Shown: piece after piece, positions 45,521 to 59,421 of the stretch
How positions within the stretch are numbered: the first letter of the stretch is position 1
Layout of the letters: each line of letters opens with the position of its first letter
NCBI GenBank assembly: GCA_964019155.1
Contig: OZ025239.1
Span: 80,795,416 to 80,859,415 of the forward strand
DNA from: Osedax fenrisi
Taxonomy: Eukaryota > Annelida > Polychaeta > Sabellida > Siboglinidae
DNA length: 64,000 nucleotides
Direction: 5' to 3'
Made by a program: the position numbers and the translations under genes
Notes under the pieces: generated by a model
Databases searched by the model: none
The model's input: the letters and a program-made list of their open reading frames with translations, nothing else
What the model was told of the DNA's origin: nothing

Positions 45521-45805
45521 CTGCATGTGTGGCTCAGTGGCTAAGGCGTCAGACACACAAGCAGTAGGACACGGGTTCGAGCCTCGTCCGGACCATTAAT
45601 TAATTTTATAAAATGGGTCTTAAAATATTATTTAGAAGTGATCTTATATAATTGTGTATAAATAAATGATCTCGTTAAAATCATTGATGCCTTAACATGA
45701 GAGCGGCTTCGAAGGGACATTAGAACCATATATGGTTATAAGTGAAAACTTCATCTAAGTTCCTGGATGGGATGAAAGGACTCCACCAAATAAAAATAAC
45801 AATAA
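45521..45805 (+). mobile_element. tRNA-derived SINE, copy 2
   Basis: The head has A box TGGCTCAGTGG (45530-45540) and B box GGTTCGAGCC (about 45576), then CGTCCGGACCA. The body matches the copy at 26209-26489: ATGAGAGCGGCTTCGAAGGG, AACCATATATGGTTATAAGT, AACTTCATCTAAGTTCCTGG and GATGGGATGAAAGGACTCCA. The tail is AAATAAAAATAACAATAAC, followed by a CA repeat. RNA polymerase III promoter boxes are intact by eye. Confidence 0.88.
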
Positions 45806-46752
45806 CACACACACAAACACACAAACACACACACACAAACACACAAACACACAAACACACACACACACACAATGTATAATATAATCTAATGTATTCTATT
45901 TAAATATTTAAACATATAAATCCGGATATAAATGATTATGAAAACCTAAATTACTAAAATGGATATAACTAATGAAATTAACATAAAATATTGTATTACA
46001 TTTTAATGGTACAATAAAAACTACATTACAAATATGAAATAATTATATCCATAACAAATCTAGCTTCTAATATAATATATATATAATATTATATATATAT
46101 ATATAATATTATATATATATATAATCTATAATAACATTATTATTACATTTCACATATAAACACTGATTAGAAACGATAAGGTTCTAGAACAATTAATACA
46201 GAGTTCATATTGTTGCTACATTTACAGAGATCGGCTCAAATACATATTTGTATTTGTATTGAAATACATTGATTCAATGTTTTTTGTATTTGTATTTTAT
46301 CAATTACTGCAGAAATTTTTTTAATTAAAAAATATAAACATTTAATTATAGAATTAAATAGAAAAAAATAGAAAAAATATTTTATAAATAATATATATAG
46401 TAAGAAAATTTATTTTGTAAATATAATTTATTTCCTAAAATATTTTGTATAGGAAATATTTTATGTTTAATTAATAATAATAATATACTAATTTATTGAA
46501 TAAAAATGTAATACCAATATAATGTAAAATTTGACACCATTCCAGTATATTTGTAATCATTTCATAAATGAATGCGTATTGATTTACCTATTTCCTGTTT
46601 TATAGGTAATATAGGGAAATATATATGTCTACACATTTAATTCAATTACACTATTTCATTGATTTATAAAAAATATTTCTATGAGAAAAAATATAATAAT
46701 GTAATAATATGTATCTAATGTAATGTATCTAATTACAAATTAAACTGTATAC

Positions 46753-46809
<57 letters not shown>

Positions 46810-48080
46810 ATATTTATACACTTTAATTTGTGATGTAAAAAATGTATTACCTGGTTTCAATGATACTGTATAGTAGATAGAATTATGATATATAATCTAT
46901 ATTTTCGAACATATTATCATTGAGCATATGGTATCGCATGATGTACAGTGTACATTGTACACTGTACAAGTGATGTACATGTATATAGGATGCTGTATAT
47001 CATTAGAATATATCTCATGAATATAGATTCATGCTAAGACTATAATTATTGAAACAAGCTCTTATTGTATGTATTGAATACAGTGAAGGTCGTTTAGAAG
47101 TCAATAGTAAATGAATAGAACTATATTGATGCTAACTTATAGTATGTTTTAATATGTTACGTTACGTTACTATCCCATAATTCAAAATACATCTACTATG
47201 TAATAGATATTTCAAATATTATACTAACAAATGATTTTATATTTTCATTGGCTTGTATTAAAAAATTAGAAAATAAACGTATATTAGTCAATTTGGTCTG
47301 GTGAATTTAATCCCAGAAAATATTATTCCGTATGGCATTTTTTATATATGATCATTACTTAAAATCATTAATTAAATTTTGTAATTTACAATGTACATGT
47401 ATGTTTTAAATTATATCAGTTACTAGGTTAATTAGGATTGATTATCTTTTAAATATAAATAAACTAAAAGTTATGTATAGTATAGCACATATAATATCAA
47501 ATTTATTGAATTATTAAAGTATATTTATTTTTTTAAATACATTTTTTTTAAATGAAATTAATAAATAAAAATTAATATACAAAAGAAATATTTCTGTGGC
47601 TTTTTTAATGGATTCATTAATTAATTAAAATAAATAAAATTATATCACTAATAGCCTAGGATAAATAGTTTAATTAAGGATTTAAAAAAAAAGAATATAT
47701 ATTTGTTTGTGAACTAATTATATCAAGCTTAGTGGAAATATGTTTCAGCAGACATATGCTGCCAAACCAAGAGATCTATAATACCATGTGGTTGTATTCT
47801 AGAGGGTTCTATTATTATAATTGAGGATATATATATTTGTATTGATAATATCAATTTGATATAATGATTTAGGATATTTTTATTTTTATTTAATTTTGTA
47901 ATTTTATATTCTTAATAAATAATGCTATGATCACATATTAAATACGCATGTATTTAAACACATTTTGTTAGTATATATTTAATCACTTACATCACAAATA
48001 AATTACAACAGAAAGTATTATTATCTTATGATATTATTAATAAATTAACTAAAATTAAATTGAAATAATAATAATAATAG
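45806..48080. other. AT-rich intergenic DNA with (TA)n arrays
   Basis: Contains CA-rich repeats (45806-45872), (TA)n near 46080-46125 and 46750-46806, and a perfect 25 bp palindrome at 46943-46967. No exon-like islands seen. Confidence 0.5.
46943..46967. repeat. Perfect 25 bp palindrome (GTACAGTGTACA arms)
   Basis: The arms GTACAGTGTACA and TGTACACTGTAC surround a single T. The same TGTACACTGTACA word forms the outer ends of the element at 58061-59040. Confidence 0.85.
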
Positions 48081-49130
48081 CAATGACAGGACATCTGCTA
48101 ATGTAAATCCTGTGAAACTTTTATGTTACGCTTGAATGATTCTATCATGTTGCATTATGGCCAGCGGGTTGGGGTAAATATTTAAATTAAATATACAAAT
48201 AAAATCAAAAACTCTTTTTTAATTAATGATTTCAATATTAAAATTTTAATATAATTTAATATGCATTATATTATTTAGAATGTCGACATCAATAATATAG
48301 AAATACATATTTCAATTCAAACATAATTTATAAATAAATTCGTATTTTTAATAAAATATTTATAAAAATAAATATTTCAGATATATTTGAAATTATTGAA
48401 AAATAATTAAATATACAGAATACAGAGTACTTAAGGGTGCAAGCTGGATTTGGGGATTACCACGTTAATTCTAGCTCTAGCTAAAATTCTAAGGATACAA
48501 AACTAATAAAGATAATGAAGTAATTTGTTGTGTATTCAATAGATATTATCCTACTTCATAATATTATTGGCATTTTATAAATATAATTTATTTAAAATTA
48601 TGTAAAAAAAATAGTTTAAATATTTTTTTATTATAAATGTGAAGTTTATTATAATTTATTTTAATATTATAAAGTATAATACAATATCCTCCATAATATA
48701 TATATATATATATATTACATGTTATTTAAAAATTTAAAATTTATACAGTAAAAATATCATATAATAATATTAATTATCAAAGAAGTAGTAGGCATTTACG
48801 TATGCTTACTAAGTGCAAAAAGTAAAAACTTGAGAAAATTACATTAAAAGTTTTTTTTAAATAAATAGTCTTGTCAATTTCATATGATTTTTAATTCGAG
48901 TAATCTCGTAAAACACTTTATATTGATAGAAATACTCAAAAATAATTTAAAATATTTTATAATGTGATAAATAAAATACTAAACATGGATAATACGTAAT
49001 AAAAAAAATATTTAATTTAAATATTATAGATATTTTAATGTCAGCTTGCACCCTTAAAGTCACCATTGAAGAAATAGTCATTTTGAATAGTAATTAAAAT
49101 AAATGAAACTCTACATCACAGAATAGAGCT
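48081..49130 (+). mobile_element. R460 family copy 2, split by a TTAA MITE
   Basis: Starts CAATGACAGGACATCTGCTA and follows the copy at 20799-21265 to about 48430. It resumes after the insertion as AGTCACCATTGAAGAAATAG, which corresponds to AATAACCATTAATGAAATAG near 21211. Confidence 0.7.
48435..49053. mobile_element. 619 bp TTAA-type MITE nested in R460
   Basis: TTAA (48431-48434) then GGGTGCAAGCTG at left, and CAGCTTGCACCC then TTAA (49054-49057) at right. The 12 bp inverted termini are perfect and the TTAA duplication is intact. No transposase frame. Inferred piggyBac-like, non-autonomous, and younger than the R460 copy it interrupts. Confidence 0.88.
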
Positions 49131-49653
49131 ATAGTGTGAACAACCACAACTCACAATAATAATATATAATTAATTAATTCATACTAAAAAATTTTATTTT
49201 ATACATATTCATATGTATGTGTGTATGTGTATATGTATGTGTGTATATGTATGTGTGTATGTGTGTATGTATGTGTGTATATGTATGTATATATGTATGT
49301 GTGTATGCGTCTTAGAATCATGAGAATGCATGAATAAATTTCAAAAATTTAAACGACTTCCGATTAATTAGGATGATGGGAGCAATAAGGGTGGGCTTAT
49401 TTGTTACTACCTCCTTATCTGCATTTAGAGATAAACGTGGTAAATGGGAAATAAGAGTTTGAAGTTAGCGAATATTGTAGATGTGAAAACACCTGTCATG
49501 AATATTATGATTGAACTATTTTTCTAAAATCATTAATTAAAATGATAGAGGTTTAATTTTAGAGATTGAATACAAAATAATGTTATATGATTAAATTGAG
49601 TAATTATATAAATATTACATTTAGGAGAACAATACAATACAATAACAATGTAT

Positions 49654-49718
<65 letters not shown>

Positions 49719-50538
49719 TAGAATGTAATATAAGTATTTTGAAGTCATACTTGACAAATTTAATTTGTTGTCAAATTCTATATAAAATATTGTATTAATT
49801 ATCTATTATTCCAGAATAATTAGTCTGTTAAATTGAATGTGTTTACTATAAATATACATTGTATAATATACAGTGTATATTCATTTATGTAATATTAATA
49901 TAATCATATTTAATATATTAAGTATGAGATTTAGAAGTAATAGTAATAATAAGTAGTAATTAGAGTTAGCTCATATTTAGTTTAATTATATATTTAATAA
50001 GTAATTCTCAAGGACTGACATGTGTTTAGGTGTAGGTTTAGGTGTAGGTTTAGATTTGAATGTTATTTAGTATTTATTACCATCAGTAGGATTATTATGC
50101 ATCATGTGATAAACATGTGATAAACAGTGGTAGATGCAGTAATGTATTATTAGCTAATATCAAAAAGACAAAGTCTTTTATGAAATCCATGGGTGCTGAA
50201 AACCACTAGGCCAAAAAAGTAATCAACATAAAATTACTAATATTTAAATACAATTATCATACAACACACACACACAAATACATATTATGTAACACGGTAT
50301 TTATACAGTAATATTTGTTAATGATAGATTTAATATATACCAACCATATATATATAGAGTATACTAAATTGTATGATAAAATATTTAATAAAATCTGCAT
50401 GCAAATAAATGTAAATAGGCCTACTACTAAATCATGAAAATGTAGTGTTATATATAGAAGTATAAATTGATTAAGATACATTTGCTTTGAACAATAAAGA
50501 TTAAAATTCACGGATGGTACCCGTCTAATATGTGTATA

Positions 50539-50579
<41 letters not shown>

Positions 50580-53080
50580 GTTGCAAATACTACATTTGTT
50601 GATATATTAGTATGCTTTATGAACATATTTTAACTATTAAACGGACCAAGTTTTGTCACAAATCTAAATATTTGTACGCATACTGTGAAAGTATATATAT
50701 AGCCTATATGGTATATATAAGCTATATGGTATATATGATGTAGAATTCACATAAATCATAGATTAGAGATCTATTTGTACACATTGCATTATTTACTCTC
50801 ATGACGTATTTAGTTTATAATCTTAAGCTAAGAAATTCAATCACATGGGCAGTTGTTAGTAAACTCTGAATGCTGATGAATGCAACATAATCCATATGGT
50901 AGGAATAGTTATACACTTAGCGAGGTACATGTATACTTATAGCCAGTATTCGGTATGCCATACATTGAATTAACTGTAGCATCTCAACAGGGATACATAT
51001 TCACAAACAGGGTACAATGTATTTGTACAGTAGGAGAGCCCGTTTTGGTAACTTTTTTAGTTCCCTTCATATAAAAGTGCCATCTCGCTCGGAATAACTC
51101 CTGTTAATCATTCCAGATATAATAAAAAAAAAATAATTGAAAAATGATAAAAATTCAGAAAGCGCAACCATATTCAAAAATAGATAGGAATTTACATTAC
51201 AAATTTATGAAAAAATTTAAATTACAGATATATGAAAGAAAAAATTATTTGCAAGTAAAAATTGCCTTTTAGCATATGTAGTATATAAAAACCTCCTTAA
51301 ATAAATATTACAACATTTTTTTTTTAAATAATTAAATCCATACACGGAAATTTTAATTTAATTTTTAAATTTTTTCTAAATCGAAAAAAAAAATTATCAA
51401 TTGAATAATAAAAAATAAAAAATTATATTATATGTCTATCATCATTATATGAATATAAAATTATAAGTATTGATATAAAAATAGCATATATTTATTCAAA
51501 AAATAACTTTTATTGCACATTTTAACAAAAAATAAATTTTGGGGTAAACTAGTCGTAAAATATTTGTTATTAGAAAAATAAATATTTTTTTTTTATTATA
51601 CCTCGTAGATATAAATTATAGGCTCACAACAAAGTTTGATCCTTAATTAAAATAATTTATCAAAAAAATAGTCGAATAAATTACATTAATTAAAAAATTA
51701 AAAAAATTAAATTAATTAAAAAATAAAAAAAATTAAATTAATTTTAAATTTTTAAATAATTTGTTAGTTTATTAATATTATAATATATTTATACATGTAT
51801 TTGCCAAATATTTTATTTTTATGACAACGCACACTTGCACAAATATATAAAATACATAAGAAAATGTTCTATTAATAGAAATTTACATTGTAAAATTAAT
51901 GCAAATATTTCTTCATTAAAGTGCTTTCGTTTTACCAATATTAAATATTTGTTGATGAAACTTCATAAATATGTTTAATATGACATTTATGATATACTGT
52001 GAGCGAGATAGCAAAACTTTAAAAACTATACTACCCTAGTACACATTGTGCATTGTGCATACATCATCTGGTTAACAGTGGCTTACTATTTTGTTATTTC
52101 CAAGCAAATCTTATATAAGAATATCATACGGTTTAAATATTATATATAGATTATAACTATGACAAATCGTAAATACGGATTCAATGGTGAAATAGATAAT
52201 GTATCAGCCTCCCATGAATGATGCCACACCCATACCAATGATCTTGGATTTATATTAAATAAATATTGTCTTTGAAAATCATAGAATAAAAAAAATGTCA
52301 AAGGTATGTACAAGTATGTACGAAATGTTAATGATTTCTCCTTGCGAGATTCTCCTTGCGAGACATCCTGACATGAACTGTTACTATAGCAGAGTGTCCC
52401 TGTGTACTATACAAGTATTTTGCCTGAACAGAAGTGCCTGGACAGCAGTGGCACGATAAATAAACACACTGACATGAACTTCCTAACGTTGCAAGTGCAA
52501 ACAAATTATTATTATTCATGTAAATATTTATATATTAAATACATTTTAAATATATTCTACAAATACAGATTGTGTACTGGTTACAATTTAATACGGATAC
52601 ATGAAATCGATACATTTCAATTCATTTTAACAATATAATGGCATACCTAAACGATATTTAGAATGCATTTATTATTGATTTTAATCATGTACGGAAAAAA
52701 CTAATAAAATATAAAATGAGTTATAATAAAGAATAATAATGCTAGTAACGATATATTCATATACGCATGTATAAATCATACTGGCTTTAACTATAGTTAT
52801 ATAATAATATATGTTAATATGTAAACACACTAACTTTGCATAGGAGAATTGGTAGGTTTGCTTGCTTGCATCATTTTAGCGAGCATAAGAGAGTGAGTCA
52901 TTCATCTGTGATATTACTGCAAAGAAGTAGGTCTTATAAACTATTTATATTTAAGGAATCGAGTATATAAGATGTTCATAAACCTGCATGTATTCCATAG
53001 GTTGAAATAGTATACTCCTTAAATGAATTGTATATTGATATGAAATAGATGTTAACGTATTGAACAATATTGGTAATGTA
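49131..53080. other. AT-rich intergenic DNA, no gene seen
   Basis: Holds (TATGTG)n (49210-49300), (TA)n (49659-49712 and 50525-50575) and homopolymer-rich sequence. Short words GCCATCTCGCTCGG (51081) and the inverted GAGCGAGATAGC (52001) may be decayed ends of a roughly 0.95 kb element. No exons recognised. Confidence 0.45.
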
Positions 53081-53274
53081 TAGTGTATACGGGTACCGGT
53101 AAACTAGGACCAGGTAAATTGGGACCACTTTTGTAATAAAATTCGAACAACTTTGTATAAGATACGGCCCATTTTAAAATAACTATATATACTTATATAA
53201 TAAGGGTTAAAGCATAAAAGTGGTCCGAGTTTATTTCAAAAGTGGTCCCAGTTTACTGGTATTCGTGTACACTA
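53081..53274. mobile_element. 194 bp foldback MITE with TAGTGTAYACG ends
   Basis: Left TAGTGTATACGGGTACCGGT then AAACTAGGACC; right GGTCCCAGTTTACTGGTATT then CGTGTACACTA. The inverted arms are about 33 bp, and a second internal pair (GGGACCACTTTTG / CAAAAGTGGTCC) extends the fold. Nearly the whole element is a hairpin. Confidence 0.78.
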
Positions 53275-53799
53275 GTGTTTACATTGGGTTACGGTGTAGA
53301 GTTAATGATAACTGTTATCTCTTTACATGTAACATATTTTAATAGGAATATCTGCGCATCAGTAAATTAATGAAAAAAAATCATATCATAGATTATTTCA
53401 ATACTATTTTATATTTAATTGATTAGATTAATATGTTATTATAATACATTAAAAATACATATTTTATATATATATATGTGTATGTTTTAAATAAATACTA
53501 TAGATAAATATTAATTATGAAATATACAATTACATTCAAACAATACAATCATTAGCCCAGTATTTGTGGGAATCCAATAATTATAATGAAATATCACATT
53601 ACTTGACTTTAACCATCATAGATTTATATGTTACCATTAAACTATAAATATATGTTAAACATACACTTTAAATACTATATGTGTACATATAATTAGTAAC
53701 AATTAATATAAGAATTTATTTATAAATGTCCTATACATATAATTTTTAATATTATATTATAATATTATAATATTATATATAAATATCATTTCATTGTAA

Positions 53800-53840
<41 letters not shown>

Positions 53841-56129
53841 ATAGGCGTATATAAACATATAAACTTGCTGCATAATTACTCTTACAGTAACTTACTGTTG
53901 TCGTACTGAGTAATCGTGTTAATAGATTGAATATCTCTTAAGTAAGACTACTCAGTAGTATACTCAGTATATTGTATACAGTATAATACTGTATTTACAT
54001 TTATAAATAAAGAACCTGTTATAAAGTTAATTAACTAGGTTAATATAAAAATACGTAATTATTTTATATATATATATATTATTTTAAAGAGCATATAATA
54101 TATGAATACTGTTACAGTCTTACTGTTACAGTATATTTATATATATCCGAATATTTTAAAATCTATATTTTTTTACTCAAATCTGTAAAATCTTTTAGTT
54201 GCGATAATCATAACCATAATATTATTGTATTATTATAATACTTATATAGTATTTGATATAGTCATTAGTATTGTATGATTAATTATTAGTTGCATTATAT
54301 GTAATACAAATAATAGTTCAACAATTAAAAAGAGTGACAAATAATTAAACAAGAATTTTTTTTTTTGTAAAATATTTTATAAATTATTATGCAGCTGAAT
54401 ACATTCCTTATAACACATTTTCAATAATGCTATATTGATTATCTGTATATATAAAATAGTTCTGAATTATAATATTACATAATATAATCTATGCAAATAA
54501 TAAACATCAATATATAATAATGAATGATTATGTTATCATGCAAACATGATGTTCGATGCAATATTGTTAAAAAGTTTGTTGATATTTGATATTAAAATTT
54601 TATAAATAGTTTACACGTATTATATTATTTTGATACTCATGTCAAAATATATAAACCAAAATCACATAATTGATAACAATAGCTTAAGCTATACCTTTAT
54701 GATAGTGGACAGAATTTAAAAACTATATCGTCATTAAAATTTATTAATAACTGATGATGAAATAAATGTATTTGTTTAATAAAAATATGTTATTACTCTG
54801 ACAGAAAGTCAGCTGATTCAAATGCAAGATTACCATTGGTTAAAATCCTCTAAGTAACAGAATATATTTGTAAACAAAACAACGTGTATCGAATTCACGA
54901 TATTTTAAGTTGTACAAATGTAAATAGTAGTGTTAAAGACATTTAATGTTAAATTATGTTTCTTATACATAATATTATAGTATAGATAATATTCAGTAAT
55001 ACATGTTTATATAATATAATAATATATAGCATAACATGTATAATCACTATTTTAAAATAGATATATTTTAAAAATTTGAAAATCCCAGAAATTAAATAAT
55101 TTTGTAAACTATAGGTGTCATTACAATAATTCATTATATTATATATAATATTATAATTGGTGGATAATCTAGTAACATATATTTTAAAAATATTTATATT
55201 TATAGGCTCTAAATTTTATATATATTAGGTCATATTTGATTAATCCTATGAATATATCTTATTTCTTAGGTTTTACATTATCACAATACTAACCTTTAGT
55301 TTATCATAATTTTATATAATATATATATATATCATTTACAGGTTCTTTTATTATATAAGATATTATAATTTAAATTCAGTAAGATTTGATTTGTATAATA
55401 AAATTGAATACTATTATTATTATAATAATTATAATAAATATACAATATACTAGTATTATAGTAACTATATTTAAATGTATGACTAAGTTCTTGTTAATAC
55501 CTAATATTAATTATTAAACAACCTTATTATATTGTAATATATTATATTTAATATATATAATATTTAATATATATTATTTTTAATATATTACAAATATTAT
55601 TTTATTATTATTTAAAAAATAAATTTAACAAATTTAATTTAAAATTACATATTATATGTCATATACTATATATAATGTATTTTTTATAATAATTATATAT
55701 AATATTATATTTAATATAATATTTAATATAATATTTAATATAATATTATATATTAAATATATTAATTATTTATATTTAATATAAATAATATAATATTATA
55801 TTAAATTAAAGTTTGATTAATAATTAATCAAACATAATAATTTAATTATTAAATTAATATCATATTAAATATGTTTAAAATCATATTACATATGTTTGAA
55901 TCAATATTATTGATGTATAATTATTATCATATTAATTACTAATAAATTATTAGATAACATTAAATTATAATTATATATTATTTTCAAAATAATTTTTTAT
56001 AATTTATCCTATATTTTATATAATATTATGTAATAATAATTTATTAATATTAAAAATAAGTTATATAAATATATATATATATATATTTATATTATCTCTA
56101 TATCTCTGAATATTCAGCAAAAGTAGGTA
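53275..56129. other. AT-rich intergenic DNA, no gene seen
   Basis: Extremely AT-rich, including a stretch of TTTAATATAATATTA-type sequence (55500-55830) and (TA)n (53805-53838). No exon-like islands. Confidence 0.5.
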
Positions 56130-56400
56130 CTAGCTTGGGTAGCCAGTAACCTCGTACGAGGTAATCTCGTACGAGTAATTTAGTACGACTTGTTAAATTT
56201 AATTTATTTCATAATAATACAGTTTTTATACGATTATATATAATAACGTATTATATATTGATTTCATATATTTAATTATATATATTGAATATAATATTCG
56301 TATAAGAACTGTATAATTATGAAATAAATTAAATTTAATAAGTCGTACGAGATTACTAAATAAGTCGTACGAAATTACCTCGTTCGGGATTACTGGCATT
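56130..56400. mobile_element. Foldback element with CTCGTACGAG-rich arms
   Basis: The left arm CCAGTAACCTCGTACGAGGT, AATCTCGTACGAG, then TTTAGTACGACTTGTTAAA is matched inverted by TTTAATAAGTCGTACGAGAT and GTACGAAATTACCTCG then GGGATTACTGG at right. AT-rich loop between. Related shorter arms continue at 56405-56680 (AATCTCGGACGA words), so several copies lie next to one another. Confidence 0.75.
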
Positions 56401-56714
56401 CCTAACTTGCCGATAACCGGTAATCTCGGACGAGATAATTTCGTAGAAAAATTGTATTGTAAAATTTTCGTAACTCCTCTAAAGTTCTCCTCTATAATCA
56501 TTATTTATGTAAATATATTTATATCATATATTTGGATCCATATTTATTAATTAAATTATAAATATTCAAATAATAATTGTATAATTATGAAATAAACTTA
56601 ATCTAAGTATTCGTCCGAGACTACCTAGTCTGAAATTACTGGTCTTCCTATTAATCTCGGACGAAGGAATTTCAGATGACTTATAAATCTAGTTTATTTT
56701 CTATTGTTTATATT

Positions 56715-57175
56715 TAAATGTGATACCAAGGATAGGACATCCACTCGTTATCTTTAAATGGTAATTGCTTATATTCTGAAATAGATACTTTTCAGTTGTA
56801 TATTTAATTATATTTCAATCATTTCAATCTTTAAATCAAAGAAATTTATTTATTTGTAAAATAAAAATACATTCATATGTTTTACTTTGTATTTCTATAT
56901 AAATATTTTATTAAAATTACGAATTTATTTATAAATTCGGTTTGAATTGATAGATTTCGTTCTATATTCTATATGTAATATGACTTCAAAATAATATAAT
57001 GTGTGTTATATTATAGTATAATTTCAATATAATCATATTGAAATCGTTAATTGTAAACGAGTTTGTGCATTGATTTTTATATAGAATTAAATATGTACTC
57101 CTGTATAATGATGAGATTAAATCACTCAAGCATAAATTAAAAATTTCATAAAATATGCGTTAGCAGATACTAAAG
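56715..57175 (-). mobile_element. R460 family copy 3, inverted
   Basis: The minus strand reads TCTGCTAACGCATATTTTAT, then ATTTATGCTTGAGTGATTTA. It parallels the starts of copies 1 and 2 and continues through the AT-rich body to GATGTCCTATCC near 56735. Confidence 0.65.
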
Positions 57176-58060
57176 ATGTAGATACTAGATACTACTATGC
57201 TGATACTAAAGTTATATCAACATCTTTACATTATTTCACGATAGTCGTTATTAATTACATACATGACTATACTACATTTAGAATCAGTATTTAATAATTG
57301 AATAATTATGAAATAAACTTAATTTATAAGTTGTCCGAGCATTACCTCACGATGAGGTCCTCATCTTAGATTACTTGTCTTCTCTTTCAAGGGTATTATA
57401 TTAATTATATAATATAATATACTAGAAATTTCATTTTATCGTATCACTTTAAAATAGTTGGAGATATGTTAAAACACATTGCTTACATACGTTAATGATA
57501 ACAAGTACCTGAACATGTAACCAGTGATCATGTGACCATGTTATCATGTGATCATGTGATCATGTGATCAGTGATTACGTACACATGAAATGTATACATA
57601 GAATGTATTACATACACGCATTTTTATAAATATTATTAAATCTATTATTGTAATCGATAATATTTACATATTTATGAAAGGTGAGTACATGTTATTTAAA
57701 ATAAATATAATAGAATTATTAATATAATCATTATATCGTATCCGTTTTATTTGTTAACTAACGTACAATGTATGTAAGTGATTGGTATATACCGTAGAAT
57801 ACTCCCAATAATAAATATATTATTAGATGTATGTGCAGTGTTACAGATGTATTGGCAGTGTTGTAGATGTATGTGCAGTGTTGTTAGATGTGTATCAGTG
57901 TGTTATTGTGTTAGAATATTAAGTTTTTACTTTCGGTTGCAATCTATTGTTTGACTTATTTAAAAATTACTTTAAGAATAGAGTATTGACCTTGATTTCT
58001 ATTGGTTGAATTTCTAGGTATGCTTAATAACTAGGGGCTTATACATGGGGTCACCTGCAT

Positions 58061-59040
58061 TCCTGTACACTGTACAGTAGGGTGGCTTGTCAGTCATTAA
58101 ATATGTTGCTTCAGTAAAAACTATAAACATATAATATATATAAACAGTAGTGTAATAACTAAAAATTGTTTTATACTCAATTGAGTTGTCAATTTGATGT
58201 TGAATAACATTTTATAGGAAAAATACTTGTTTTATAATTAAATTTACTGCGCATGCGTAGCATTTACTTATCTTTAGTTTTACCTTGACAACCAATTAAT
58301 TTATATCGTCTTCTAATCTAATTATATATTTAATATGCATTTAAGAGACTTAAGTATATTTAAATCAAAATATGGATCTAACAAACTCAGATTATATAGT
58401 TAAAAATATTTTTATTTTTTTTAAATTAGAAAAAAATATAATATAAAAAAATTTTATTGCGGTCATCTCAATGATAATTAAAATTATATTATGGTAAAAA
58501 AAAAAAAAATTGACTTGGTCCTAGACATTTTTTATTCATCTTTCCTTGAAAATATTTAAACAAATTTGTTTATAATCATATATAGTAAATATATATTATA
58601 CATTTATTAAGAATATAATAAACTTGATCTGAACTTTATTTTTGATTAAAAACAAAAAACATTCAATAAATAATAAACATAAAAAGTTCAATCCTAGAAA
58701 TGATAAAATTATAAAGAAATTATTATTTAAAATTTTTTTTTTTCTACTATTCTGTTAATAATATTTAATTCTAGTACATATATATTGTATGACAACATTC
58801 ATTAATAGGAAGTATATTAAAAAATGTATTGAATTAATTTTGTATCTACTCCATAATAAGATTTCCTATCAATCCTATGTTAAAATTGAAAGTCATATTA
58901 ACTATTCAATATTTTACAAATTAAGTTAATTTTTTTTGTATTGAATTATATTACATGTTTTCTAATATTATCTTACTGAAGCGATAAATTATCTGAAAAT
59001 TGTATACTTTTCAAGCCGCTCTACTGTACAGTGTACAGGA
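58061..59040. mobile_element. 980 bp element with 29 bp inverted ends, likely Tc1/mariner-type MITE
   Basis: Left TCCTGTACACTGTACAGTAG then GGTGGCTTG; right CAAGCCGCTC then TACTGTACAGTGTACAGGA. If the true element starts at CAGTAGGGTGGCTTG, each side is flanked by TA, the mariner target, and the outer arms are then the halves of a palindromic target. The interior is AT-rich with no transposase frame. Confidence 0.75.
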
Positions 59041-59287
59041 GTAACATCCATGATTTGAGTTATAATTTATGTATTACTATATACATACATGTATATTTCA
59101 ATGTGCGGGCCTCCCTTTAACAATTGCTGGAGACACCCATGATTACTATAACAATGTGTTCTAATGAAAGCGTATCCTTCCTTTTCATCATTTCCCTTAT
59201 TTCTTCATGTCACTAATTTAACTCATTAAATATTACATCCTTTACAATATTATAAAATTATGTATACTTCATAAATAAATGTATATA

Positions 59288-59340
<53 letters not shown>

Positions 59341-59377
59341 GTATAATATGTATAATATGTATAATGTGTATAATATG

Positions 59378-59421
<44 letters not shown>

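Noticed and set aside
45521..45600. Functional tRNA gene
   Set aside because: Pol III boxes are present but the cloverleaf is poor, and the same head occurs on a SINE body at 26209-26489.
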